A stretch of DNA of 64,000 nucleotides from JAEUQQ01 sp963697285 (lineage in GTDB: Bacteria > Acidobacteriota > Vicinamibacteria > Vicinamibacterales > JAFNAJ01): assembly GCA_963697285.1 (NCBI GenBank), contig CAVONI010000011.1:1686043-1750042 (forward strand), given 5' to 3'. Under the pieces are notes generated by a model that was given only the letters and a program-made list of their open reading frames with translations, did no database searches and was not told the origin of the DNA. This document shows positions 10,362 through 19,001 of this stretch, piece by piece. The translations under genes were made by a program, and so were the position numbers. Within the stretch, counting starts at the first letter, position 1. Each line of letters opens with the position of its first letter.

Positions 10362-10838
10362 TTACGGGTTTCGCGGACCGGCGCGTTCGAGGTTGCGGGC
10401 GTCGATCAGATCTTGTTCCCGCCCGGACGCGCGCTTGGAACGAATCAAGTCGTCGCGAGAAATGACGCTAACGGGCACGCCGTTCCAGACGCTGCCGACC
10501 CGACGCCCCCAGGCTTCTGCAAAGTCCACTCCGGGGGCGTCCTTCAGGAAATCGACTCTCACGGGTGGATGCCCCATCCACACGACTTCGTCTTCGACCG
10601 CGGCTTCCAGATGAGCGGCGATATCGATGTGGGCTCCGAACTCCAGCAAGGCTCGACAGGCGCGACGGATGTTGTCAGGGGCCGGATCGAGCAGGATGTC
10701 GAGGTCCTTCGTGGTGCGCGGGCGGTCGTGGTAGCCCACGGCGTAGCCGCCGATGATCAGGTAGCGAACATCAGCGTTGCCGAACGCCGCCAGCAGATCG
10801 ACGAAGTCCAGCGGAAGGCTCGGCTCGTGCTGCTCCAT
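10362..10838 (-). CDS. Nucleotidyltransferase-domain protein (DUF6036-like)
   Basis: A 158-residue protein starting at the ATG at 10838; the longer frame to 10931 adds only arginine-rich sequence. The core shows 'YLIIGGYAVGYHDRPRTTKDLDILLDP' in sequence: the Gly-Gly motif followed by Asp-Leu-Asp, the metal-binding pair of the nucleotidyltransferase fold. The C-terminal 'VSVISRDDLIRSKRASGREQDLID' pattern is typical of small MNT-type enzymes and of toxin partners in HEPN/MNT or AbiEii-like pairs. It overlaps a small upstream gene on the same strand, which may be its partner. Confidence 0.7.
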   Translation of the reverse strand: MEQHEPSLPLDFVDLLAAFGNADVRYLIIGGYAVGYHDRPRTTKDLDILLDPAPDNIRRACRALLEFGAHIDIAAHLEAAVEDEVVWMGHPPVRVDFLKDAPGVDFAEAWGRRVGSVWNGVPVSVISRDDLIRSKRASGREQDLIDARNLERAGPRNP

Positions 10839-11016
10839 ACCATTCCATCGCGAGGGCGAAGACGGCGTTGAGGCGCGCCCCACCTGGCGCCTGCTGCCAA
10901 AACGCCACATCCTGCGCGGCAGCTTCGGCAAACGGCGCCCGACCGCCGCTCCATCGAGAACGACGCTCTTCCGCTCGCGCCGCGGCAGTGCGGTTGGCAG
11001 ATGGCATCACGGTCAT
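10771..11016 (-). CDS. Small protein upstream of the nucleotidyltransferase, possible partner
   Basis: An 81-residue frame whose middle, 'DVAFWQQAPGGARLNAVFALAMEWYG', resembles short proteins commonly encoded just before nucleotidyltransferase genes of this type. Its last 67 bases overlap the next gene in another frame, so its true end is uncertain. It could be an antitoxin-like partner; nothing in the sequence proves this. Confidence 0.45.
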   Translation of the reverse strand: MTVMPSANRTAAARAEERRSRWSGGRAPFAEAAAQDVAFWQQAPGGARLNAVFALAMEWYGAARAEPSAGLRRSAGGVRQR

Positions 11017-11167
11017 TCTAGCCCCATCAGCTCACCACGAGAGTCCCGCGCCGGAGCCGCGCCAGAGCTTCAACACTCGCCGCCCGTCCGAGCGCCTCGT
11101 CTCCAGTTCCGCCGCGCCTGTCCGTCCATGCTCGACTCCGCTGTGCGGCCTGGCCAGCACCGCCGCT

Positions 11168-12040
11168 TCAGGAGCGCGCGCGCAAGGCCTTGATCAGTGC
11201 GGCGAGGTCTTGATCGCCGAAGCCTCCGTCCATCCCCAACTGGAACGCGCCTGACGCATACGCGGCGAAGCCGTCGGGAATCCTGCCGTCGCGCGCCTGC
11301 TGGACGAGGCGCGCCGCGGCGGCCGCATAGGTGCGCAGCGCGGCCTGCGTTCCGTCGTATCGCTCCGACCGGATCCGGTCGGTGAGGTGCGTCACCTCCG
11401 CGCCAACAACGGGCATGAGTTCCCCGAGCATGCCGCCGAACTCGTCGACGGGCAGGCCTTCGACTTCGCAGATGCGCGCGCCGTGGATGGCGCCCAGCAA
11501 CGCACCGAAGATGAACGACAACGCGGCGCAGTCGAGTGCCGATGCCGCGCCGACCTGCTCGCCGACATGCGCGAGGCCGCCGGCCAGCGACCGAAGCAAC
11601 GGCTCGCACCTGGCAAATGTCGGCGATGCTCCCGCGACGAGCAGGACCGCGTCTGCGGTCCCCATCTGATCCGGGTACGCCAGGATGGCGCCATCGAGGT
11701 ACTCGGCGCCGCACTCGTGCGCCCACCGCTCGCCAGCACGCGCCTCATTCGGCGTGCCGGTGCTCAACTGCACGAGCACACGCCCCGACAACTGTGCGCG
11801 CACGGCCGGCGCAGACAGGATGTCGCGCGTGACCTCGTAGTCGTGGACACACACGATGACGATCGGGCTGCCAGCGACGGCGGATGCCACATCGGGCGCG
11901 AGCGTCGCGCCCTCGGCGGTGAGCGCCTCGGCCCGCGTGCGCGTCCGGTTCCACACCAGCACGCTGTGCCCCCCGCGCAATGTGGCACGAGCGAGCGCCG
12001 ACCCCATGGCGCCAAGTCCGATGATCGTGACGTCACTCAT
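11168..12040 (-). CDS. NAD(P)-dependent oxidoreductase, imine reductase / beta-hydroxyacid dehydrogenase family
   Basis: The start at 12040 is chosen over 12052 because GGAG sits six bases upstream. A 290-residue protein: an N-terminal Rossmann fold with 'IIGLGAMGSALA' and 'VWNRTRTRAEAL' (the Arg-Thr pair after the second strand suggests NADPH), then an all-helical domain. 'LDGAILAYPDQMGT' and the late 'GDQDLAALIKAL' favour the imine-reductase/reductive-aminase branch over 3-hydroxyisobutyrate dehydrogenases, and the typical catalytic Lys of the latter is not evident. It probably acts in the cytoplasm as a dimer; the substrate is unknown. It stands alone, with about 250 bases to the next gene upstream. 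Confidence 0.8.
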   Translation of the reverse strand: MSDVTIIGLGAMGSALARATLRGGHSVLVWNRTRTRAEALTAEGATLAPDVASAVAGSPIVIVCVHDYEVTRDILSAPAVRAQLSGRVLVQLSTGTPNEARAGERWAHECGAEYLDGAILAYPDQMGTADAVLLVAGASPTFARCEPLLRSLAGGLAHVGEQVGAASALDCAALSFIFGALLGAIHGARICEVEGLPVDEFGGMLGELMPVVGAEVTHLTDRIRSERYDGTQAALRTYAAAAARLVQQARDGRIPDGFAAYASGAFQLGMDGGFGDQDLAALIKALRARS

Positions 12041-12298
12041 GCGAAGCTCCATTCAGCGCACGCGGTTCGCGCAAGGTCGTGAGACACGGCGGGGTCCGGC
12101 GAGTCGCATCCTGCTGCGTGCGCTGGCCGCCAGTGGTGGCCGCCCACCCGCACCCTGCGAAGAATTCAACTGCAGAGTTTGCACTGTAGCACGCGAGCTG
12201 TTGATGCCTCGTGGTGTGCCGGTCACAGTCCCGACCCCGCTGCCTGCGAGTCGAACCCTCGCAGGTACGGCACGTCGGCCGGGCGCCGTTTCCAACCT

Positions 12299-13447
12299 TC
12301 ACCGCCCTCCCGCTCGCCTCGGCGTCAGCTTCAGGAGCCGGCCCTTGCCGTCGCGGCGGCCGTCCTCGAGCAGCCAGATGGCGCCGTCCGGGCCCTCCTC
12401 GGGCTCGCGGATACGCTCGCCCATCGGCCACTGATCGCCTTTTCGCGCGTTGGTGCCGTCCACGTCGACGCGAATGAGCGCCTGGCTCGAGAGGCCGCCG
12501 ATGAACAGGTCGCCTTTCCACTCGGGCCAGAGCTTGCCGGAATAGACCATCAGCCCCCCTGGCGAGATCACGGGATTCCAGCTCACCTTGGGCTTCTCGA
12601 ACTCGGGACGCGTGGCGTGATCGGGGATGGGCTTGCCGTCGTAGTGGTCGCCGTCCGACACGATCGGGTAGCCGTAGTTCCGGCCAGGGAGAATCAGGTT
12701 CACTTCGTCTCCGCCCTTCGGACCCATTTCCTGCTGCCAGAGGTTGCCGCTGGCGTCGAACGCGATGCCGAGCGGGTTGCGATGCCCGTACGACCAGATG
12801 GCCGGATGAAAGCCTTTGTCGATCAGCGGATTGCCAGGCGCAGGCGTTCCATCGTCTGCCAGGCGGAGGACCTTGCCCAGGGTGGCTTTCGGATCCTGCG
12901 CAGGGTCGAACTTCTGACGATCGCCGTTGGTGAAGTAGAGATATCCATCCGGTGAAAAGGCGATGCGCCCGGCGAAGTGGCCGTCGCCATTCACGTAGGG
13001 CGAGCCCCTGAACAGCGTCTCCACCTTCTGCAGGGTCGGCGGCTGCGCGCTGTCGTCGAAAACGCCGCGGGCGAGCACGACGCCCTTGCCACGCTCGCCG
13101 GCTTCGGAATAGCTGAAGTACACCAGCCGGTTCTGCGCGAAGCGGGGGTGCAACACGACGTCCATCAGACCGCCCTGTCCCTCGCTCGACACCTTCGGAA
13201 TGCCCGCGACGGGTTGCCGCTGCTGCCCGTCTGCCGAGACGAGGTAGAGGGTGCCCAATCGCTCGGTGATCAACATCCGGCCGTCCGGCAGGAATGTCAT
13301 CGCCCACGGCGATTCGAAGTCGGCAACCACCTGCACCTCGAACGGCAGGTCGGGCGACTGTTGAGCAGCGGCGCTACTCTGACGCCCGTCCGCGGCACAG
13401 CCGGCAGCTATCGCCACGAGAAGGGTGCAGGTCGGTACGGATCGCAT
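12299..13447 (-). CDS. PQQ-dependent aldose sugar dehydrogenase-like lipoprotein
   Basis: The start ATG at 13447 has GGAGG five bases upstream. The N-terminus is a lipoprotein signal with lipobox Ala-Ile-Ala-Ala-Gly-Cys, so the protein is probably anchored on the periplasmic side. The rest is a six-bladed propeller of the glucose/sorbosone dehydrogenase family, with 'SPWAMTFLPDGRMLITER', 'GGLMDVVLHPRF', 'YSYGHRNPLGIAFD', 'WQQEMGPKGGDEVN' and 'GRNYGYP', which carry the His, Arg and Asp residues around PQQ in the soluble aldose dehydrogenases. It would oxidise aldoses to lactones. Length (382) is normal for the family. No PQQ biosynthesis genes are in the window. Confidence 0.85.
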   Translation of the reverse strand: MRSVPTCTLLVAIAAGCAADGRQSSAAAQQSPDLPFEVQVVADFESPWAMTFLPDGRMLITERLGTLYLVSADGQQRQPVAGIPKVSSEGQGGLMDVVLHPRFAQNRLVYFSYSEAGERGKGVVLARGVFDDSAQPPTLQKVETLFRGSPYVNGDGHFAGRIAFSPDGYLYFTNGDRQKFDPAQDPKATLGKVLRLADDGTPAPGNPLIDKGFHPAIWSYGHRNPLGIAFDASGNLWQQEMGPKGGDEVNLILPGRNYGYPIVSDGDHYDGKPIPDHATRPEFEKPKVSWNPVISPGGLMVYSGKLWPEWKGDLFIGGLSSQALIRVDVDGTNARKGDQWPMGERIREPEEGPDGAIWLLEDGRRDGKGRLLKLTPRRAGGR

Positions 13448-13570
13448 CATGACCTCCAGGCTCGCAGCTCGCGAGCAGGCCAGCAACTGCCGGGCCGGGA
13501 ACCAGAATCGCGCTTGCCTTGGGCTTTCAGCTTACCAGCCCGGCACGGGCGCGTGCACGCGCGTCCGCTG

Positions 13571-14131
13571 TTACAGGTGCTGCGGCGCTGACGCGGGCGG
13601 TGCCAACGGGTCGTTGACCTTCGCGCGCCGTAACCGCTGCGCGAACCCGAGCGCGATCAGCACCGAGCACGCGGTCCCAATCCGGCAGACGGCCATGAGG
13701 TTCCCGACCACGAGGCTGCGGAGGGTTCTCTCCGCACGCAACGTGTCGAGCAACCGCCCGGCACTCGATGCATCCATGCCTGCCGAGGCGCGCGCGAACT
13801 CCGCCTGGATCATGTCATCGAGGAAGTGCGCGTAGACGAACGTGATCGACACCACGTTGTAGGCAACGTAGATCAACGCCGTCATGACGCTGATGGCGAT
13901 GCCCACCAACAGCGCTTTCGGATAGGTGGTATGGCCTCCAAGCACGTGCGTCCCGTACCACCAGTTGCCGACCGCGATGTACGCCGGCAGCAACAGCGTC
14001 ATCAGGACGAGCGCCCAGGGCTGAAAGTAGACGCCCGACAAGTACAGGACGACCCCGACGGTGACGTTGACGACACCACAGATGGCGCCGAGCGTGATGA
14101 GCGGCGCCCAACGAATTGGATATGCGGTCAT
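13571..14131 (-). CDS. Four-helix membrane protein, DUF4199-like
   Basis: A 186-residue protein with hydrophobic segments at about residues 8-30, 37-57, 73-95 and 150-172 and a charged cytoplasmic-like loop between the third and fourth. The layout, with an amphipathic loop ('FARASAGMDASSAGRLLDTL'), resembles DUF4199 proteins of unknown function. An AGGAGG ribosome site precedes the start. It is not obviously in an operon. Confidence 0.6.
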   Translation of the reverse strand: MTAYPIRWAPLITLGAICGVVNVTVGVVLYLSGVYFQPWALVLMTLLLPAYIAVGNWWYGTHVLGGHTTYPKALLVGIAISVMTALIYVAYNVVSITFVYAHFLDDMIQAEFARASAGMDASSAGRLLDTLRAERTLRSLVVGNLMAVCRIGTACSVLIALGFAQRLRRAKVNDPLAPPASAPQHL

Positions 14132-14263
14132 GGTGTGCCTCCTCCTGTAAACGTCACTTCGACGCTTCCACCTTTGTCATCTCCTGCAACTCACCGCGAC
14201 ACTTCTACCGTTTGTCATCTCGTGCACCTCACCGCAGCACTTCTCCTTGTCATCTCGTGCACC

Positions 14264-15119
14264 TCACCAGGGCTTCACGGCGACGGCTCGAATCACCTGC
14301 ATGCCGGGGCCGCCCCAGTCTGCGAGATCGGTGAGCTCGTCGTAGCGTTCCAGCCGGAAGTCCTTCAGCACCTCGCGCAGCTGGCCCGGCCTGAGCGCGT
14401 GCATGGCCGGCGGCCGCGGCGCAGCGGGGTTCTCGAGGAAGTGCTCGAAGACGATTCGGCCCTTCGGCTTGAGCGACGTCCGAAGCTTCGCGACGAAGGC
14501 CTCGTCGTCCATCGGCGCCCACGCGAAGATCAGCACGATGAGGTCCCACTTCGCTGTCCCGAAGTCGAAGTCAGCGTAGCTGGCCTTGACCGCGTCGAGT
14601 CGAGACGCCCGCCCTCGCGGCGTTCGCTGACGCGGAGTTCACGGCCTGGCCTGACACGTCGAACCCGGTCACCGTCCAGCCGTGCGTGGCGAGGTACACG
14701 GCATTCCGGCCCTGGCCCATGCCGCCGTCGAGCGCCGTCCCCGCGGGCACGCCCTTGACCGACTCCACGACGATGGCGCTCGGCGTCGAGGCGAAACCGT
14801 CGGTCGGCGGGTCACCGGTGAGCGGCCGCGAGGTGCCGAAGGTCCTGTCGTAGAACACCTCGACCCAGTCGGAGCGACCGCTCATGAGCATTCGCGCCAG
14901 CACACCGTGTCGTCGTTTCACTTCCGACGCCGGCGTGCCCGACGTCTCGAGTGACGTCCCGTAGGCCGCCAGCGGGTTGCCCGGCGCCGCCGGTGACGTG
15001 CGGCACCACGCCATGAATGCGTTCCAGACCGCCTCGTCGTCCGGGAACTGCTGGGCGCCCAGGCCCGCGCCGCATGTCAGGACCAGTGCTGCCACCAGGA
15101 TGTGGGTCGTGATCCGCAT
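14264..15119 (-). CDS. Class I SAM-dependent methyltransferase with signal peptide, one frameshift
   Basis: Two frames form one protein. From the ATG at 15119 (ribosome site GGAGGAG) come a signal peptide ending Leu-Gly-Ala-Gln, a helical region and the SAM-binding core 'ALDGGMGQGRNAVYLATHGW' and 'VTGFDVSG'. This frame stops at 14571. The continuation, 'LDAVKASYADFDFG', 'WDLIVLIFAW', 'PKGRIVFEHFLENP', lies in another frame and ends at 14264. The break is near 14595-14612. The domain resembles the TehB/thiopurine-type methyltransferases. Export of a SAM enzyme would be odd, since SAM is cytoplasmic; a leader of a fused envelope protein or mis-assigned start are alternatives. Confidence 0.7.
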
Positions 15120-15207
15120 CGCTCCTCCTTCGGCAGGCGTGTCGCCTGCCTTCACGAGGATTGGACGCGGACGGCGACCACCTGGCAATGCCCGCAAAGG
15201 ATGAATC

Positions 15208-16203
15208 GTGCCGCTACCACTTCGAGGGCATGGATGCTTGTGGTACAACCGTCCTGTGCGGGCCGTCCTGATCGGCTACTTCTTCCTGATCACGGTGCTC
15301 GCCGCGCTGCCGGTCATGGCAGCGAACCACCTGCGGTCGCGCTATCACCAGCTGTGGCTGTCGTCGTACACGTTCTACCTGGCCGCGTGGGGCGCGGTGG
15401 TCCTGCTCTCGGTCGGGCAGTACATGCTGCTCGGCAGGTTCCTTCCCCAATCAGACTGGGGCGAACTCTCGGCCGCCACGCGGCCACTCTTCTTCATCGC
15501 CTTCGGCGTGACGGCCTGGTTCCTCGGGTTGTTCCTGGTCGAGCTCACGGGGAACCGTCTCCCGCGGGCGTTTGTCGTCGCCTTCGTGGTGACCTGGGGC
15601 GGTGCCGCCGCGGTGATCTCGGCTGGCGGCGCGATGTACGGCGACGCGGCCCCGTCGTGGCTGAGATTGACGGCACAGGTGTCGGTCGTCGTGCTCAAGT
15701 TCGCGCTGACCTACGGATGGATCGCTTACGCCCTCCTCGCAATCCGGCACATCGACGACGCGCTGGATCGCCAGGGCCTCCGACGATTCGTCCTGTTGCA
15801 GGGGGCAGGGTTCCTGGCGTTCGACCTCGTCGTGCGCGACGTGACCGCGCTCGTCGGGCTGCCCGCGTCGGACGTGGGGATCTCGCTGGTCCAGGTGGGC
15901 GCGAACTACCCCGCGCTGCTGTGGATGCGACGGTTTCTTGCCCGTCGCGCGCTCGCGCGGCCTGCCGAGCGCCTTCCGGCAGATCTGAAGGCCGACCTCG
16001 TGTCGCTCGGCCTCTCGGCCCGGGAAGCCGACGTCGTCGAACTCCTGCTGCTGGGCCTCAGCCACAAGGAAATCGCCGAGCGGCTCTTCATCGCCCCCGA
16101 GACGGTCAAGAAGCACACCTACAACGTCCACCGGAAACTTGGCGTCCAGAACCGGGTGCAACTCAGTTACTTCATCCAGAACCGCGTGGCACGCCCCGAC
16201 TGA
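15208..16203 (+). CDS. Membrane-anchored LuxR-type transcriptional regulator
   Basis: A 331-residue protein with about seven hydrophobic segments in residues 15-250 and a C-terminal LuxR/FixJ helix-turn-helix ('LSAREADVVELLLLGLSHKE' followed by 'IAERLFIAPETVKKHTYNVHRKLGVQNR'). It probably senses an envelope or membrane signal and binds DNA from the membrane. The GTG at 15208 has an AAAGGA site seven bases upstream; an in-frame GTG at 15256 would remove a 16-residue polar start and is the alternative. It is transcribed away from the methyltransferase gene, so the 88 bases between them hold both promoters. Confidence 0.85.
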   Translation: MPLPLRGHGCLWYNRPVRAVLIGYFFLITVLAALPVMAANHLRSRYHQLWLSSYTFYLAAWGAVVLLSVGQYMLLGRFLPQSDWGELSAATRPLFFIAFGVTAWFLGLFLVELTGNRLPRAFVVAFVVTWGGAAAVISAGGAMYGDAAPSWLRLTAQVSVVVLKFALTYGWIAYALLAIRHIDDALDRQGLRRFVLLQGAGFLAFDLVVRDVTALVGLPASDVGISLVQVGANYPALLWMRRFLARRALARPAERLPADLKADLVSLGLSAREADVVELLLLGLSHKEIAERLFIAPETVKKHTYNVHRKLGVQNRVQLSYFIQNRVARPD

Positions 16204-16208
16204 GGAAC

Positions 16209-16239
16209 GAAGGCGGCCGCCTCCCGGACGGCCGCCTTC
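16209..16239. terminator. Bidirectional terminator between convergent genes
   Basis: A perfect 11-bp stem (GAAGGCGGCCG paired with CGGCCGCCTTC) with a 9-base loop lies five bases after the stop of the LuxR-type gene and eight bases from the stop of the convergent sulfatase gene. It lacks a long U tract but is placed to end both transcripts. Confidence 0.85.
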
Positions 16240-16246
16240 TCCATGC

Positions 16247-18634
16247 TTACTTCACCTCGACCACGATCTTCCCGAGCTTGCCGGTGAACTGGTTGTTCCG
16301 CGGCTTGTAGTCGTCGATCACCACCGTCTCGTCGTCTGATCCGACCGTCACGCCCTCGTCGGTGGAGAACACGTTGGGGATGGTGTGGTTCACGCGGCCC
16401 TCGGCCACCTTCTTGCCGTTGACCGTCAGCGTGACCGTGCCGCCCTTGCCGCGGCCGCCGCCGTCATACCCGAAGTCCATGCGGATGGTGGCAGGTCCCT
16501 CGGGGAGCTTCGCCGAATCGGCCACCTTGTAGATTTCGCGGCCAAGCCAGTTGTAGGCGTACGACGCCCGGCCGTCCTTCACGTAGAGGCTCCAGCCGCT
16601 GAAGCGTCCGGCCTGCGCGATGATGACGCCTTCTGCGCCGCCCTTCGGCACGTCCACGGTGGCCGTGATGGCGTGCGAACGGTTCTTGACATTGATGAAC
16701 ACGTTCTCGGCCATCGGCACCGCACCCGGATAGAGCGTGAGCGACGTGCGCCCGCCCATCAGGTCGGGCCGCCCGGCCACGGCCGGGTCCATGCGCTCGA
16801 CGCTGCGGTCGTCGATCGGCAACACCTGGTACTTCGCCGCTTCTGAAAGAAACAGCGCCTGCAGTTCCTTCAGCTTCGCCGGATTGCTCGTCGCGAGGTT
16901 GGTCGACTGGCTGAAGTCCTTCGTCACGTCGTAGAGCTCCCAGGCGTCGTTCTCGAGCTCGGCGCGCGGCCGCTGCTCCCAGGGTGCACGGTGCACGGTG
17001 CCGGCGAACCAGCCGTCGTGGTACACGCCGCGGTTGCCGCCAATCTCGAAGTACTGGGTGGTGTGCTTCGTCGGTGCCGAGGCGTCGTCGAGCGTCGACA
17101 GCAGGCTGACGCCTTCCATCGGCCGCTGCGCGATGCCGTTGACGGTCTTCGGCTGCGGCAGCCCCGCCGCCTCGAGGATCGTTGGCGCGACGTCGGTCAC
17201 GTACTGGAACTGCGAGCGGATGCCGCCCTTGTCCTTGATGCGCTTCGGCCAGCGGATCACCAGGGGGTTCTGATTGCCCCCGGCCGCGGAGGCCACCTGC
17301 TTGCCGTACTGGAACGGCGTGTTGCCGGCGATCGCCCACCCGGCCGCGTAGTGGGCGTAGGTTTCGGGCCCGCCCAGTTTCGACCGCGCGGTCACCTGCG
17401 CGTCGAGCGGTTCGGGGATGCCGTTGAAGAACGCCATCTCGTTGACGACGCCAACCATGCCGCCCTCGGGGCTGGCACCGTTGTCGCCGACGATGTAGAT
17501 GACGAGCGTGTTGTCGGCGATGCCGAGCTCGTCGAGCGCGGTCATCAGGCGGCCGATCTCGTAGTCGGTCTGCTCGCCGAACGCCGCGAAGATCTCCATC
17601 TGTCGCGCGAAGACCTTGCGCTCCTCCGGCGTGAGCGCGTTCCAGTCCTTGATGGCCGCGGGCTTCGGGGCGAGCTTCGTGTCGGGCGGCACGACGCCGA
17701 GCTTCTTCTGGCGCGCGAGCGTCTCTTCACGGTACTGGTCCCAGCCGCCGTCGAAGCGACCCTCGTACTTCTTGATGTACGACTCGGGCACATGGTGCGG
17801 CGCATGCGTCGCGCCAGGCGCGAAGTACATGAAGAACGGCCGATCCGGCGTGAGGCCCTGCTCCTGCCGCATCCAGGCAATGGCCTGGTTCGTCATGTCG
17901 GTCATGAAGTGGTAGTTGGGATCGGTCGGGGTCTCGATGTGCGTGAGCCCGTCGTAGAGCGTCGGCGCCCACTGGTTGGTTTCGCCGCCGATGAAGCCGT
18001 AGAACTTGTCGAATCCCGACCGCGTCGGCCAGCGATCCGTCGGGCCAGACACGCTCACTTCCCAGGGCGCGGTTTCGTGTGACTTGCCGAACGCCGCCGT
18101 GGCATACCCGTTCAGCCGGAGGATCTCGGCGACGGGCGTGATGCTGTTGGGACGCACGCCGTTGTTGCCGGGGAACGCCGTCGCGATGTCCATCACGGCG
18201 CCGGCGTTGGCGGAGTGGTGATTGCGCCCGGTGAGCAGCGCCACGCGCGTCGGCGAGCAGAGCGCCGCCACGTGGAAGTTGTTGTAGCGGATGCCGTCGG
18301 CGGCGAGCTTGTCGAGGTTCGGCATCTCGACGCCGCCGCCGAACGCGCTCGACTGCCCGAAGCCGAAATCGTCGAGCATGACGAGAAGCACGTTCGGCGC
18401 GCCGGCAGGGGGCGTGATCTCGAAGCGCACGGGGGGCTTCGCCTTCCGCGCGTCGATCTCCTTCTCGGCAGGGTACGACGGGTAGGCCACGGGCAGGGCC
18501 GTGCGGTCAATCGCGCCCCCGGGCGGGAGCGACGCGGAGGTCGACGCCGGCGCTCCGGAATTGGCGCCGCCGCATCCAACGCCGGCCAGCAGGGCCAGCG
18601 GCGGACCGACGCGTCGCATGAACTCGATCAACAT
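16247..18634 (-). CDS. Arylsulfatase (formylglycine-dependent), lipoprotein
   Basis: A 795-residue protein. The N-terminus has a lipobox (Leu-Ala-Gly-Val-Gly-Cys21). The sulfatase core begins with 'NVLLVMLDDFGFGQSSAFGG' (metal-binding Asp-Asp) and contains the sulfatase signature Cys126-Ser-Pro-Thr-Arg, in which the Cys becomes formylglycine, followed by 'LLTGRNHHS'. Later 'VGDNGASPEGG' gives the second metal site. After about residue 560 a beta-rich C-terminal domain follows. The architecture is that of large AslA-like arylsulfatases with 'NHHSANAGAV'. It would cleave sulfate esters in the periplasm or at the surface. The formylglycine-generating enzyme is not in the window. Confidence 0.92.
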   Translation of the reverse strand: MLIEFMRRVGPPLALLAGVGCGGANSGAPASTSASLPPGGAIDRTALPVAYPSYPAEKEIDARKAKPPVRFEITPPAGAPNVLLVMLDDFGFGQSSAFGGGVEMPNLDKLAADGIRYNNFHVAALCSPTRVALLTGRNHHSANAGAVMDIATAFPGNNGVRPNSITPVAEILRLNGYATAAFGKSHETAPWEVSVSGPTDRWPTRSGFDKFYGFIGGETNQWAPTLYDGLTHIETPTDPNYHFMTDMTNQAIAWMRQEQGLTPDRPFFMYFAPGATHAPHHVPESYIKKYEGRFDGGWDQYREETLARQKKLGVVPPDTKLAPKPAAIKDWNALTPEERKVFARQMEIFAAFGEQTDYEIGRLMTALDELGIADNTLVIYIVGDNGASPEGGMVGVVNEMAFFNGIPEPLDAQVTARSKLGGPETYAHYAAGWAIAGNTPFQYGKQVASAAGGNQNPLVIRWPKRIKDKGGIRSQFQYVTDVAPTILEAAGLPQPKTVNGIAQRPMEGVSLLSTLDDASAPTKHTTQYFEIGGNRGVYHDGWFAGTVHRAPWEQRPRAELENDAWELYDVTKDFSQSTNLATSNPAKLKELQALFLSEAAKYQVLPIDDRSVERMDPAVAGRPDLMGGRTSLTLYPGAVPMAENVFINVKNRSHAITATVDVPKGGAEGVIIAQAGRFSGWSLYVKDGRASYAYNWLGREIYKVADSAKLPEGPATIRMDFGYDGGGRGKGGTVTLTVNGKKVAEGRVNHTIPNVFSTDEGVTVGSDDETVVIDDYKPRNNQFTGKLGKIVVEVK

Positions 18635-19001
18635 CGCGTTACTCCTCAGTCATCGGGCCAATGCGTTCAACGCACGTGTCCACCACGACGGGGCGTCGTG
18701 AGGTCACGTCGTCAGTTCAAGGTCTTCTGCGTCGGAATCGACGGCCAGTTGCGTGCGCGGCGCGACTCCTTCCGTGTGAACGCGGGAAGCAGGATAAACC
18801 AAGAACTGTCCAGTTGCTCGCTGAACCGAACTGGGCCACCGCCGTTGCGTGCCTGGTGACGCCCTCGCGGTTGCCGACGCCGCCGCGACCGACATCGCGG
18901 TCAGAGCGTCGTGACGGCGCCCTGCCGGCCCCGCGCCGTCGGCGATGTGCTCCAGCCACATCGGTTGACGGCGCGGCCGTGGCTGTGGCACCCTCGAAAA
19001 A
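18635..19001. other. Divergent intergenic region between sulfatase and transglycosylase genes
   Basis: About 370 bases without a supported gene. It must hold the promoters of both divergent genes. No clear operator, hairpin or small ORF with a ribosome site was seen. The long upstream extension of the transglycosylase frame (from 18661) is rejected as coding because the signal peptide is in another frame. Confidence 0.5.

Noticed and set aside
18661..19001. N-terminal extension of the transglycosylase frame
   Set aside because: It is Arg/Pro-rich; the lipoprotein signal is encoded at 19002 in the neighbouring frame.
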